Shown here: piece by piece, positions 22,098 to 34,479 of the stretch
Position numbering within the stretch: the stretch's first letter is position 1
Layout: each line of letters opens with the position of its first letter
Assembly: GCF_022682495.2 (NCBI RefSeq)
Contig: NC_071388.1
Coordinates: 180,356,528 to 180,420,527 of the forward strand
Direction of reading: 5' to 3'
Length of the DNA: 64,000 bases
Origin: Desmodus rotundus
Lineage: Eukaryota > Chordata > Mammalia > Chiroptera > Phyllostomidae
Notes under the pieces: generated by a model
Seen by the model: only the letters and a program-made list of their open reading frames with translations
What the model was told of the DNA's origin: nothing
The model's database searches: none
Translations under genes and position numbers: made by a program

Positions 22098-23720
22098 ATT
22101 ATAATAGTGGCCAGAAAGGAAGTAATGGATTCAAGCATCTCAAAGAAGGTCTTGCATTTAAGGGAGTGTCAGATTGCAGTCTGCACATAAATAATGCCCC
22201 CCAAACCCAGAAGATTGTTCTCATTTTTTTGTTACATGGTAAAATATTATCAGTAGAGATCCCAGAAGAAGCAATGCAACAGTGTTTATTAAATGAGTTA
22301 TTGAAGTTGCTCCCTTGCGCTCTGCCGAATACTTTCACAATTTGTTAGGGTGAAATTATACCAGACACTTGACCGTTGTGTCCCAAGTGGGGCCTAGTGG
22401 ACATAAGCATATGTCGTATTCCAGAGTAAGGGAAGTGTTTCATATTTAAATGATAAAATATTATTTTTTAAGTTTGCTCCTGACTGATGGTCCTGAAATG
22501 GCTAAAAAAATATTTTTTTCATAAGTGGGAGAGCGCCCATGAGAATATTCCCAAAGAGGTTAATTCTAGCCTGTGCACAGCAGTAGTGAGCAAATGCCCT
22601 CTACACAGAAGGGCTTCAGCGATGGAAACTGTCCTCTTGATACAAAGGAGATAGTGATGGTGTAACCTGGGTGGTATCTTCAGGCTTGGCCAAAGGCCGT
22701 CTTGGAAAAAAGATATGCTTGACCTTCAAAGATGGGGTCTGGCTACTGAGATCTACATTCAGGGGTACGAGGCTGGAACAGACCACTGCAAGCGAGCTTT
22801 CCTGTGCGGAGGGAGTCAGGAGTGAAGGGAACAGAGATGACTGTCAGCTCGGAGACTGCCCCTTGGTTGTTAGTTGTGTTGCCCCTGTCAGTTCCTATGG
22901 TGATTACCAATACCATCACTAAAATAATTTTTTAAAATAATGTATATTCTGGAGTAGTGGGAAGAGACTGCTTCACACTCGACAGCCATATGTGAATGTG
23001 GGGAGAAAAATCACAAAGGATGGAGGGGAGAAGAGAGGAAGCAGGCTGAGTCCCCAAGGCCTCTGAGGAAGAAAGGAGTAGATCTGGGCCAGAGAAGGAA
23101 TTCTTGGAATTCCAGATGCAGTGTGGCATCAGCAAGGAGACTGATGTCTCTCAGTTTCTAATAATGCAAGTTTTTTTTTCTCTCCAGGTTTACAATCTAC
23201 TTAAAAATCTGTACTCTAGTATGTAATAATTCTTTCTTACAACTTTTTCACAGTGCTTTCAGAAAGAATTTATTTTCTGGGTTTGGGGAATGCTAAGAAG
23301 TCCAGCTCACTAGGAAATATAGTCACCCTGATTACTTAACCAAACTTCTCACTGGCCCACATATGAATTTATCTCTAATTCAAGAATGAAGAGAGCATTG
23401 TCTTACCAAATCTCATCACTTCCTGCTTTTGAGAAGGGACTGAGAAGACTTGTGCTGAACCAATTCAGAGAACTTTAGATAACTGAAACATGGAAACCAA
23501 AGCAAAGGAGAAGAAAAATAAATAAAAACAAAATTTGTGATCTTTGGGAAACAAGCGGTTTGGGGAGAAAAGCTAATTTCAAAGGTCTCCATCTGCCCCA
23601 TGGCCACTCCCTTCTCGAGGACCTTTCCGCCTTTCTCCATGTCAGCTTTGAGTTAGGAATACTGGAACTGATCACTTTTCAGCCTCAATAAGTCCTTGCT
23701 AATTATTTTAACATTTCAGG
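22098..23720. other. Intronic sequence, nothing assigned
   Basis: Mostly unique. No exon with paired splice sites and no named repeat. Short frames only. Confidence 0.4.
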
Positions 23721-23723
23721 TTC

Positions 23724-23890
23724 AGGAAACCCAAACCCAGTGTTTGTTAAGTGCTCTTGGCCTTGATTTGTATGCCCTCTTATATTTCAAGGGAAGTTGG
23801 GTCCATGTGTTTCTGATTCGTTTTTACTTAACTCATCAAGACATTGTTTCATGAAGGCCATTTGATGTCCAAAGATTCCGCTGAACCTTT
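23724..23890 (+). repeat. Diverged dispersed repeat, copy 2
   Basis: Second member of the pair described at 19455-19622, lying 4.3 kb away in direct orientation. The best-conserved part is 'TATTTCAAGG-AA-TT' to 'GCCATTT-ATGTC'. Confidence 0.6.
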
Positions 23891-25480
23891 TGTTCGTTAA
23901 ACCGTAATGCCAGGGAGGTAATACGCAGCTCATAACAAAAGAACAGAATTAGGAGACCCAGGAACTAACTGTCCCGTCTCTGTCTTTGACATGCTTTCAT
24001 ACAATGTTGGGTCACTCTTCTAGATATCTGTATTATCCAGGTACAGAGAAGAATGTTTTATGGAAGGTTTGGAGAATTTTATAATAAAATATTATTTTAG
24101 AGAGTCTTCGTTAATAGTTAGGCATGTTAGAAACCAATATCTAAATAGCTCTTGCATTGAAACAATGAGTCATTGCCTAGTTTCAAGGTTATAGTAGTTT
24201 TCCTGGTGAAGTACCACAACTCAAAATTAAAATCTCAAATGGTGATTAGACAAAATGTAATGTTTCCACCTGAAAAGCGTAATCTTTACATGGATTTATA
24301 CATTGGGAGAGTACTGTATTTTCTACTGGTTTCCTACTTGAGCTAACAATCAAACCCCCAATCTGTATAACGATTTGCAAAAAGGTAAAGTGCAGATATT
24401 TGCCATAGACAGACCTTTCTCTTTGTGACTCAAAGGCAGAGATTCTCCTAACATTTTAGTCTGGAGCATATACTGAAGTCGAAGTTCCTCTGAATGGAGT
24501 AGCAACAAATTTAGCTGCTATCAACAACGAAATGCACTTTGAATTCACTAATTTCACCTTTGCACTAGGTGCATTATCCCACTGCCACTGGTCGGTCTCT
24601 GGGCTCTCGGGTGCTGACCCTGCCCATTTGTCAAGTCTCCAAAAGCATAATAGGGTTTAAGAATCAGTTTTGACCCGGGCCAACAGCAGAAATCAAGGGA
24701 GCCCTCACTCGGAATGACAAGGAAGTTGCAGGAAACAGGTTCAGGTAAACTACCAGGATCTGCCTCTGGCTTTTCGCACCGGCAGGGCACCCGACAGAGA
24801 AAAGCGTGGTCAAGGGCTGATGGAGACCTTTGAAAATTAGCTTTCTGTGCACATTACTTGTTTCCAAAAGCTTGCAAATTTTTCATTTATTTGTTTTCTC
24901 TTGACCATTTTATCTCCAAGCAGTGGCCAGGAATCAGGCACAGGGTTCAGTCAAGCGTGGCATGAGCACCGCCCAGAACAGACTGAGATGCACAGGCAGA
25001 GAGTCAGTGGACAAGCAGTCGCCTCCTCTCAGCGTCTCAGGAAGAGGAGCGTTGGACTGGGCACAGCCAGATGCACCAAAGATTACGGCAGGGGAGGGGC
25101 CCAGCCCTTTTTTTCTTCTTACAGGGCTCCCAGGAAAGCAGCCTTGTCATATGGGGGGTGGGGGAGGATAAACCAATGTGAGTTCTGTTAGTAGGGACTC
25201 AGGGCAGTACATACCAGTGCTGGGTATACCAGCTGCCCGGCATCAATGTCCCTTGGAGCCTTTGTAATAAGTTGAGACTGGCCACTAACTCTCCTGCTAA
25301 GGAACAAGGTAGTAACTGATGCCTGGCCAGGCAACTTAGAGCAAACCACGGAACAAGTTTCTTTGTCTTTCCAAAATCAGCAAGCTGCTCAGGCCCATTA
25401 AGAGAGTACTTACTACTTGTCCAGGGAGTGGGATGAGAAAATTGGGAAAGATCCAATATCTGTATTTGATCCGTGGGGAT
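23891..25480. other. Intronic sequence, nothing assigned
   Basis: No supported exon or named repeat. 24860-25160 is more GC-rich and gives several overlapping chance frames (up to 114 codons). Confidence 0.4.
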
Positions 25481-25482
25481 AA

Positions 25483-25504
25483 AAACAAACAAACAAACAA
25501 AAAA
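25483..25504. repeat. (AAAC)n microsatellite
   Basis: About five AAAC units ending in an A-run, just before L2-like sequence. Confidence 0.8.
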
Positions 25505-25514
25505 CCCCGGGGCC

Positions 25515-25830
25515 AGCCTTCTAGAAGTTCACCGTCTACTGAACGAGGCCAGAAAGCAAATAGTGACCACACAACCTGGAAAATGATGTTATGGAGGTTT
25601 GAGAATCATCAGTGCTATCACGAATGAGGTGGTGATCGGCCCTGGCGGCAGGAGGGAGAGCTCTCGGAAACCCTTCCTCCTTCAGGAAGCGTGCTTCATC
25701 AGGATGCTTACGCTCCCATCACGGGTGCGCGCACGACGAGAAGGCAGTATGTGGGTGCAGCTGAGGGAAGGGCACTCTAGGCAGAGGGAACCACAGGAGG
25801 CAGGAACCCTAATTACAGTCAAGCTGAAGA
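25515..25830 (+). mobile_element. L2-like LINE fragment (sense)
   Basis: 'gaagttcaccgtctactgaacgaggcc' and 'gggcactctaggcagagggaaccacaggaggcaggaa' correspond to the sense form of L2 phrases. The latter is the complement of the 'ttgctgttccctctgcctgga' signature seen in antisense L2. Diverged. Confidence 0.55.
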
Positions 25831-27715
25831 GAGTTTAAAAGAAATAGGTTCCTCCACCCCACCAATTTACCTGTTCTAGAAGAGTCAAATCATGAGAAAA
25901 GAACCACAACTTCAACAATGTGTAACAGTTTTCCAAAATTCCACAAACAATTAAGCAATGCCAGGTCCATTTAAAAAGTGAAGATCCTTTTAGAACCCTC
26001 CGGAGTCATGAACTACTCTGAGATGCCTGCTGTCCCCTTGCGGCTGGGCAGCCTGGTCAGTGTGCTCCGCTGACGGGTCCCTGAGCTGGGGCAATCGTAA
26101 GTAAACCGCCCTTGCTAGCAGGCTTTCCTGTCTTTCGGCCAGGGGTGGTTTCTGTCCATGTAGGTACTCAAAGACCCAAGCACCTTCTGTATCTTAAAAG
26201 AAATGTAGAATTTCGTTCTGGTCGGGACAAAGAACACAGCTCCTGTAATAAAACTCAAAACGCTGCAAATAAGGGATTTCTTCTTTTCAAGGTTTATTGT
26301 ATATGTTTATAATTGTTCCTGCTTCAGTATCTTAACACTGGTGGGGCTGGGGTCACAGTGTCATCTCCCAGATCTACGCCTTTCGCATTCTGGGTCACAG
26401 GAAAGCTGATACGCTATTTCCTTTAAAGGCTTACACGGCTTTGCCCTGAAAACGACATTCTGTTTGTACCAGGGATTCCAGCGCACTCTAATCGCGAGGT
26501 AAATAATAATAATAATAACCACATATTCTCTTTTATGTTTCTTTGATTCCAGAATTTGGGAGTGGCCTAGCTGGGAGGTGTTCGGTCTCATGTGAGGACA
26601 GGCAAACGTTGTCTGGAACTGGGGTTGTTGGGAAGGCTTTTGCATTCACAGGCCTGAGGCCGCAGCCAGGACGGCTCAAAGAGCTGGTGGCTGAACACGT
26701 GGGGCCTCTCCGCTACTCTCTGCATCGTGGCAGTTTTCCTACACAGCAGCCCAGGCCCCCGAAGGCACTTCCTCTGAGACACAGAGTCAGGTGAAGCTGT
26801 GGCACTGTTCCCAACCGACCCGCACAAGTGCCTCAGAATTGCTTCCCTCTCTATTTGATGAGTTGAGTCACTAAAGTTGGCCCACGTTTAAGGGGAGGGT
26901 AATTAGACCCTACCTTTTTATTGCAGAAGTGTCAAAGAATCTGCAGATTAGTTTGCTTTAAAGCAATCCCAAAGGAAGTCAGCAAGAAGGGAGTATCAGC
27001 TGGAAAGGACAAATAAATAGCAATGTATGAAAAGTTAATCAATGTACTTTTCAATGACATTTCCTTAAAATTTGTCATGAATCAAGTTCAGACCTTTAAA
27101 ATCTTCTCAATATCATTTTTACCTAGTTTCTGATTTTTTGTTACATAGTTTTATTTTTTCTTAATGACATCATTTCTCTTTTAAATTTAATTGATCAAAT
27201 TTTGTTTTGCACCTTCTTTTTTTTATAGGTTATAATCAGAAAGCAACTTATTTTCATCTCCCATTTTCCCTCACATTTTTAGAGTGGTTAAATTAATTAA
27301 TTTTGGTTGTTTTGAGGGACAACATTGCTAATTTAGTTACTACAGTGCTTGGAACAAGATGTATAAATTTTTCTTTAGATAACATTTCCTTTATCTCACT
27401 TCCATAGCTAGCTTCAACTACTAGATATCCTCCTGACCTAACTCTCCACTTTTTCTTATTCCTGCTAAATTCTACAAATTTATTGAGAGCCTTACTTTCA
27501 GCTTGCTGTTTAGAAGGACTCAGAATCAAGGAGCTTTCGGAGATTTTTTTCTTTGTTTCATAGAACTTTTTTAGGTATAATGTATATATAGTAAAATTTA
27601 GACTATAGTTCTGAGTCTCAGCAAATGCACTAATCTCTCTTCTCTATAGTTTTACCTTTTACACAATGTCATATAAATCAAAGTACAGTATATAACCTTT
27701 TAGATAAATCTTAAT
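25831..27715. other. Intronic sequence, nothing assigned
   Basis: (AAT)n at 26502-26518. 26540-26830 is GC-richer with chance frames on both strands. 27100-27710 is very AT-rich; its right part (27545-27710) may be diverged antisense L1 3'UTR. Confidence 0.4.
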
Positions 27716-27719
27716 TATT

Positions 27720-28188
27720 AAACTTATTGGGGTGACGTTGGTTAATACATAAGTTTCAGGTGTACAATATTATAATAGATCATCTGTATATGGCACTGTG
27801 TACTCATCACCTCAAGTTTAGCCCCCTTCTGCCACTACGTATTTGACCCCCTTTACCCTCTTCAACATTCCCTGACTGCCTTCCCCTCTGGTAACCACCA
27901 TACTGTTGCCTCGGTCAATGAGTTTTGTCTATTTGTTTGTTTCATTCATTCATTTGTGCATTCTGTTTTATATTCCATATATGAGTAAAATCACATAATT
28001 CCTGTCTTTTTCCATCTCACTTAAATCACTCAGCATGATTCTCAAGATCCACCCATGTTGTTGCAAATGGCCATATTTATCTTTTCTTATGGCTGAGTAG
28101 TTGGTATTCCATTGTATATATGTACCAGAGCTTCATTAGCCAATCATCCCCTGAAGGACACTTGGGTTGTTACCATGTCTGTGTTTTG
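27720..28188 (-). mobile_element. L1 3' end (antisense)
   Basis: Classic antisense L1M 3' sequence: 'attggggtgacgttggttaatac', 'gtttcaggtgtacaatattataata', 'ctctggtaaccaccatactgttgc', 'cacccatgttgttgcaaatgg' and 'ggtattccattgtatatatgtacca'. Ends in 'gacacttgggttgttaccatgtc'. Confidence 0.9.
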
Positions 28189-28192
28189 CACC

Positions 28193-28290
28193 TTCTATAT
28201 GCTAGGTATGTGCTAAATGCTTAGGATACAGAAGCAAATTTATATAGTCCATGCTTTCAAGGAGTTCACAGTCAAAATTGCAATTCCTTA
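28193..28290 (+). mobile_element. L2-like fragment (sense)
   Basis: 'ctatatgctaggtatgtgctaaatgcttaggatacag' and 'atgctttcaaggagttcacagtc' match the sense L2 phrase 'gccaggcactgtgctaggcactggggataca ... ggagctcacagtc'. Confidence 0.6.
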
Positions 28291-30065
28291 TGGCAATTGC
28301 AATGTTAGAAGCATAAACAGGGAATAGAGATGGAAGGGATATGGGAAAGAAAAGTAACATGATAAAATCATACCATATATTTTCATTCTGCTTCATACCT
28401 TTAAATGAGACTTTTAATTGTATCTGTTTCAAATGTGCCATAAACCATATTGTTAATATTGCTTTGGAAAGTATTCCCTCAGGTAGTTCTTTAGTGCTAA
28501 GGCAACAAAGATTATCTGAGGTTAAAACATAAAGACCTAAGCACAGGATCCTCATCTAGGAATAAATTACTGAGATGTCATTTGGTCCACCTTGATGCAT
28601 CTAACACATCTCATCCCAGCCCAAATCTACCCTACTGTTTTCAAGACAGTGCTAATAGGAAAAACTCTACCATTTCACATGGTGAAAGATATTTGCTATG
28701 CTGCAAGAAGTTCTAATGAACCATCTTGTATAAAAACCCTAAGAGGAAGCGCATGCAGAAGGAGAAGGACATAGAACAGCACTTTGAGAACAAGGAAGAA
28801 AATCTCGGAGGAGACAAGAGCTGGTAGTCAGACAGTTAGGAAAGTAGAGAGAAAAAGAAGAATCAAGACAACACTATGTCATGCCAACCCAAGAAGGGAG
28901 AGTTTCCACAAGGAGAGGTGAGAAAATCCTGCGAATAAACTATGCAGGTCAAGGAGAATGCAGGCTGAGATGGGCGCTGCACAAACAGCAAGGCCGTACA
29001 AGGAGGTCATTGGGGATCTTCACGTCACAGCTAATCAAGTGGTGGAGAAGCAGCTCAGGTTGTCCTGAACGACCCAGCGTTCTACCAGACAAGCAGCTCT
29101 ACAGTGCGACCCAGTGACACCCAACAGCTCAATGCAATTCAGCAGCCGTGCATTTGAGCACCTACTGCATTTCTGGCCTTGGTGATTCCACACTCCCCGC
29201 CCAAGATATTAAGTTCATGAGCCCAGTATTAATTGCTTTCCAATGAGTTAGACTGGTTTATCAGCTACTGTGCCCTCATATTCATGCTTCATTTTGTTCA
29301 AATGTAATTATGCTAAAAAAAATTCATGCCTAAGTTTTTATTAATCTTTTGCTGCGAGGGAAGAAGTCCTAAGAGGTTAACTCAAAGATTCACTATTGGT
29401 AGGGATGTATCATAGGAAGAAAGAATATTTAAATAAAAGTTTTATGCAGAATTCAGAAAAAAAATTGTCTGGTTACAGAACATTAGCCGAGGGGGCAAGG
29501 AGCTGCTTTCTCAGAAAAGCTCTTGATTGCTTTGCAGTTTATAAGAAAACTACCCAAGCATTTATCAGAAATGCTTATTTCTGTCTAGAAGAAAGTTGGT
29601 TGTGATCTGTTTCACACACACAAAATTTTATTCCAGACCAAGTTTAAGACAACTTTCTCTCCCATTTATTTACCCTTCCTCACAAACACTTCCTGCTTTC
29701 TCAACATCAGAACATGTTTTCTGCTTGCCTGACCATCCCCCCACCACCACCACCAATCCCTACCACTCTTGTTGCTTCAGGACAAGATCAAATGTTCTTT
29801 CCTTCTAGAAATGTTTTTCCTAGAGCTCTTCTATGGTACCCTTCTTACTTTTATTGGTTGTATTCATATCTCCTATTTTAACTATAAGAAGTCGAATCTT
29901 TTCATTTGTGTATACTCATTAATATTCAACAAAGGTAGAATAATAAATATATATAACTAAATCCATGGTATAAAAGATGTTTTGTAATGCAATCTCCAAT
30001 ATATTGTACTTCAAGGAAGTATTTCAAAATCTAAGATAATTATTGCACTCGTCAGATTAGATTCA
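28291..30065. other. Intronic sequence, nothing assigned
   Basis: Unique, AT-rich. A purine-rich block lies at about 28740-28910. No exon with splice sites. Confidence 0.4.
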
Positions 30066-30069
30066 GTGG

Positions 30070-30445
30070 TGAACTATTGAAAACCCACAACTGTGCTTTC
30101 AACAAGAGAAAAGTTATTTTCTCTCTGCAATGGCGATCTGGAGGTCAGCAGTCCAGAGCCGGTATAGTGATTCCTTGGCCCTTCTATCTTACTGCTCCAT
30201 CATCCTCAGTGTGTGGCTTCTTCCTTGTGGGTCAAGGTGGATGCTCGATCTTTGGTCACCACATCCTTTTTCCTTAAGGAGGAGGGGAGAATGGCATGCC
30301 TCTTCTTTGCAAGGACACATTTCAGAAGTTGCGTACAAAATTGTCTGATTCCTTAGTGTACTGATAAGCCAAAGCACATGGGATTACTCCCCATTAGCTA
30401 TGTAACTCAGGTCCATACAGCACCAGTCATAAGGGACACTAAGGA
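30070..30445 (+). mobile_element. Old interspersed repeat, family unassigned
   Basis: Recognisable phrases of a high-copy mammalian repeat: 'aagttattttctctctgcaatgg', 'tctggaggtcagcagtccagagccggtat', 'tcttactgctccatcatcctcagtgtgtggcttc', 'aaggtggatgctcgatctttggtcaccacatcc' and 'catgcctcttctttgcaaggacacatttcagaagttgc'. No coding potential. Confidence 0.65.
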
Positions 30446-30833
30446 ATGTGCACCATTTTAAAATCATGGGTTCCACTACCAAAGAGGACTAGATCATATA
30501 TTGAGGGAGAGCTAGAAGTTTCCCTTTCTATAGCCTATTTTAATGTTTACCAAACCCCAATGGTCAGGAAATTTCTATTTTAACTTAACTTGTTTTTCCA
30601 CACTTCAGCATAATTACATGTATTCCTCTTTGGTTCTCAGTAAATGCTAAGAGATTCCATTTTCCTAATGTAGTCAAATTTCAGTTACAAATTCTAGGAG
30701 AATATATATGTTTCAATTTTATTTATATATATGTGTGTGTAAAATAAAAATTTGGGGGACCAATTTTATATAAAATATCATGGTTCCCCACTTTTTGTGA
30801 TCATGCAGCACGATAAAAAAATGTTAACCTCTA

Positions 30834-31050
30834 GCCCTGGCTGGTGTAGCTCAGTGGATTGAGTGCATGCAGGCTGTGAACCAAAGGGTCACTGGTTTGA
30901 TTCCCAGTCAGGGCACATGCCTGGGTTGTGGGCCAGGTCCCCAGTGGGGGGCACATGAGAGGCAACCACACATTGGTATTTCTCTCCCTCTCTTTCTCCC
31001 TTCCTTCCCCTCTCTCTAAAAATAAATAAATAAAATCTAAAAAAAAAAAT
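30834..31050 (+). mobile_element. Ves SINE (bat-specific)
   Basis: Full-length tRNA-derived head (GCCCTGGCTGGTGTAGCTCA), A/B-box region, 'gtcagggcacatgcctgggttg', pyrimidine-rich tail region and an A-rich tail with AATAAA motifs. The 10-bp TTAACCTCTA at 30824-30833 is repeated at 31051-31060 as its TSD. This copy is among the best preserved in the window and is strong evidence for a bat genome. Confidence 0.95.
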
Positions 31051-31060
31051 TTAACCTCTA

Positions 31061-33095
31061 CAATATAGTTACACTTATTTAGTAATATATTTTTTAAGCA
31101 AATATCAATCTAACAGACCTTAAATATCTTGACTTATGCTCTTCAGCTGTCACACACATCATCATTTCAATTAAGAATTCAACCAAAACCTAACAGAGAG
31201 GGCTAGGACAAAACACTAACAATATGAATTGTTATATTGTTATGTTCCACATGGAAAAGAAATAACAATTATTGAAACTCCACATTTTGGGTCTGACAAA
31301 CAAATTAAGCGTCTCAACAAAATGTCTGTGTTGAAAAACCCATTTGGGCTTTTTCACAACATAGTTGAATTTGTTAAAGAGTTGAATGTCTTCTTGTTTA
31401 TGAAGTTTTAATTTTGCTACTATTGGGTTACTTAGATGGGATAAACAAAGAACACCGCTGTTCTGCTCATTGTGGTCACGAATTTCAGTGCCCTGGAGAA
31501 GCATGTCGAGGCATTTTGGAGTCTCGATTTCAATGTGCTGCATGTGTACTATGTAAGCTTCTATACAATGTGTACGTAGACTTAAAAGCTTTTCAAATGA
31601 AGCCATAGCTGAAGTTGCTGGACCAGTCACGTTGCATTTCCCTAAGGGCAAGACCCAAAACTGACAGCTCTCACTTTGTGTCACAGAACAAAACTGAGCA
31701 ATCAGGACCATGCAGACCCCTGCCACATAGCTGCTCACTGATGTCAATTATTTCGCCTAATCATCTTGACAAAGTGTACTACTCACTTAAATATTTTATT
31801 TGGGGGGAGACATAAAAGCAATAGGGACAGCAGGGAAAGGCGGTTGTGCCATCTTAGAACTGCTGGTATTAAGATGTAGACTTTTGATCAGAGTTAGGCA
31901 TGTACCCAAAGTCTTAAGAATTAAAACATTTGAAAAGCCACTTAGAGAAAGTTCAAATGTGGCTGTAGGAACAGAGACTCCAAAAGAGAACATGGCGTCG
32001 AAGAGATGGGGGCTCTAAGCATGAGATTCTGACCACGTTCTGGTGAACGAATGCAGAGATAAAGTTGTCAGTGAGGCTGCCCAGAACCTCTCTGATGAGT
32101 TTAGATTTTGAAAGGATGCATATATAAAGGCAAGAAAGGTCACATAACCAAGGACACCAACTGTGAAATGTATAAGAAAATTGTCAGAATCGTTAATGTA
32201 CTGATAAGCCAAAGCTTATGAAAATGACGAAGGCAGTAAAGCCTATCATTTCAACTCTGTTTAGATCACAGATGTGAACAAGGAAGTGAAATGTACAATA
32301 CTAGAGATGACGGTATAATGCTAGTAGATGAGAGAAGCATTTCAATCAAGGAAGATTATCTTCAAAACTTAAAAAATCCAACATGGGTTAAAAGGGTACA
32401 CAAATTTTCGGCAAGATGGAGCTGCGTAAATGAATCCTACACTCCATCTCCAGAGGACTGCACCTCAGGGAAGCTCGTGGGCGTGATTGTGAGGTGACAG
32501 GGGGGTAATCATTGAATCAAGGCGACCCTGAGGGACGTCAGGGGACTGCAACCAAACAGACTCACCTTGGATTTTCAGAAGGTGGATGATATGGAGTTTG
32601 GGAGCCAATTCTAAAAACAGTAAATATATAGATGTGATGTTGATATGTTGCAAAATTCCAGAAAGGGACTATTAAACAGGTGGTCTGTTGACATTACAGA
32701 ACAAAATGCCGAGCAGTATGATCTAGTGTGTACTCATCATGAAATCCACCCCAAATGAGCTTCACTCCCCTCTTTGTAAGGGGAATAGATGGGCAGGTAA
32801 TGGATGCAGGCCCATAAACGTGGACCGAGGAACTCCTGTAGTACAGCCTCTTTACATACCAATGGGAGATGCAACCTTTAAAGTGGGCCTCAAGTGACGT
32901 TTTCCTTTTAAAAAAATAATTTATTTTCTAATTATGTAAGTAGTGTTTTTCAAAGCGTGTGGACACAGTATTTCCTTGTCTCCAAAATGTAATTCATTGT
33001 GTGATAATGCATGAATTTAAAAACATCTTCTCTGGGGTGCGAAAAATACATATCATTTATCCTAATTTAAGAAGCACTAACATATGAAAAAGTTA
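31061..33095. other. Intronic sequence, nothing firmly assigned
   Basis: Contains a 171-codon minus-strand frame (31232-31747) with no recognisable domain. A frame of that length is about what chance allows in a 64-kb AT-rich window. 32173-32220 matches 30333-30380 (see findings). No paired splice sites found. Confidence 0.4.
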
Positions 33096-33099
33096 CCTT

Positions 33100-34345
33100 A
33101 GAATTGATGAAATATACCCACATATATTTACAGAAATGTAATCATACATTTTATTCATTTGGCATTTCATTGTAATCTTTGACTCCATGTCATCAAAAGT
33201 GCTACAACCGTAATTTCTAATGAATCAGTAATACTTTATAATTTATTTAATTATTACTTTATTATTCTGAATTTTTTTAATAAATAATTTTGTAATTTAT
33301 CGTTTAGAAGTACTTATTTGCATTTCTGATTATTTCCTTAGGGTGCATTTCCCAAAGTGGAATTATTGAGTAAAAAGAGGTTTTGAAGTTTCTTGCTGCA
33401 CAGTACCAAAAGAGGTTACATCAATTTACATTATCATCAGCAGTGGTTTGAGAAAGAACCCACGTTACCACCATTCAAAATGGTCTTTCCTTTTCAAATT
33501 TTTCTGGATTCAGTAGGCAAACAAGCAACCTAACTAATCCCAAGTTTTCTTTCAATTTGGTTTGAGCTTCATCGACGGCAGTGACATTGAGTATTTTTCC
33601 ATGTAAACATTACTGTTTGTGTTTCTTCTGTGAATTGTCTGTTTTGCCTTCTATTCATTTATCTCATGGAAATTTATTACTTTTCATGTCCATTATTGGG
33701 TGGTTTTTTATTATCAAAGATATTAACCATTTTTCTACTCAATCATTATAACATTTTATGTTTTCTATTAAACATTTTTGTCATTTTATTTCAAATTTGT
33801 CTATTCTTTTCTTAAGTTCACCCTAAAGAATGTGTGCTTTTCCACTGGAAATTTACAGAATTGACTCCGATTGTTATAGTTGATATCTGACCTTACCTCT
33901 GGTATTCTGTTTCTGCCTTTTGTTTGGGGGTAATGTCTTGCTGTTTATTTTGTGTGTGCCTGTGTTTTGCTCTGTGATTGGTGTTTTGATTCCTTTCATC
34001 TTCCATAGTGATTTGGAACACAGATATCCTATTTTTTAAACTTTACTTGTGATTATTTTTTAAACTTTACTTGTGATTATTTTTTAAACTTTACTTGTGA
34101 TTGCTAAGTTTTTCAAATCATATGTGAACTTATATTTCAAAAAATATCAAATTCATGAATGAAACAAAAACCTTTGATTCTCATTATGGGCTATTAAGAA
34201 CTTGGTATGTTTATATTCTCCGTCTGTTCCCCCGTTTACTTTCTGGCCCTTATTGATCTGGGGTTTAGATGTAGATCATTTCTGCTAAATAATTACTTTT
34301 CCATTTTATAACTTTTAAAATATTTTTATATTTCCTTTCAAAGAA
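33100..34345 (-). mobile_element. Old L1 (antisense), 3'UTR/ORF2 C-terminus
   Basis: Heavily diverged antisense L1M landmarks: 'gggtgcatttcccaaagtggaattattgagt', 'gaggttacatcaatttacattatcatcagcagtgg', 'gagtatttttccatgtaaacat' and further T-rich sequence. A perfect 3 x 24 bp tandem repeat lies inside. Confidence 0.6.
34031..34102. repeat. Minisatellite, three perfect 24-bp units
   Basis: The unit starts ATTTTTTAAACTTTACTTG and is repeated without mismatch at 34031-34054, 34055-34078 and 34079-34102. The perfect identity, in a host L1 fragment that is highly diverged, points to a recent expansion. Confidence 0.95.
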
Positions 34346-34479
34346 ATTATTTTATTTTTGCATTCAGTTTTATAAGAATGTAATACCATTTTGATCTAAA
34401 TGTATGTTTATTTGGTTTCATTGCTCACACACACCAGCAGGCCTTTTATGTTAGAACTTCAGTGTTTCTGGGCCGTTGG

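Noticed and set aside
31232..31747. 171-codon minus-strand open frame
   Set aside because: No recognisable domain. A frame of this length is expected roughly by chance in 128 kb of AT-rich six-frame sequence. No splice or promoter support.
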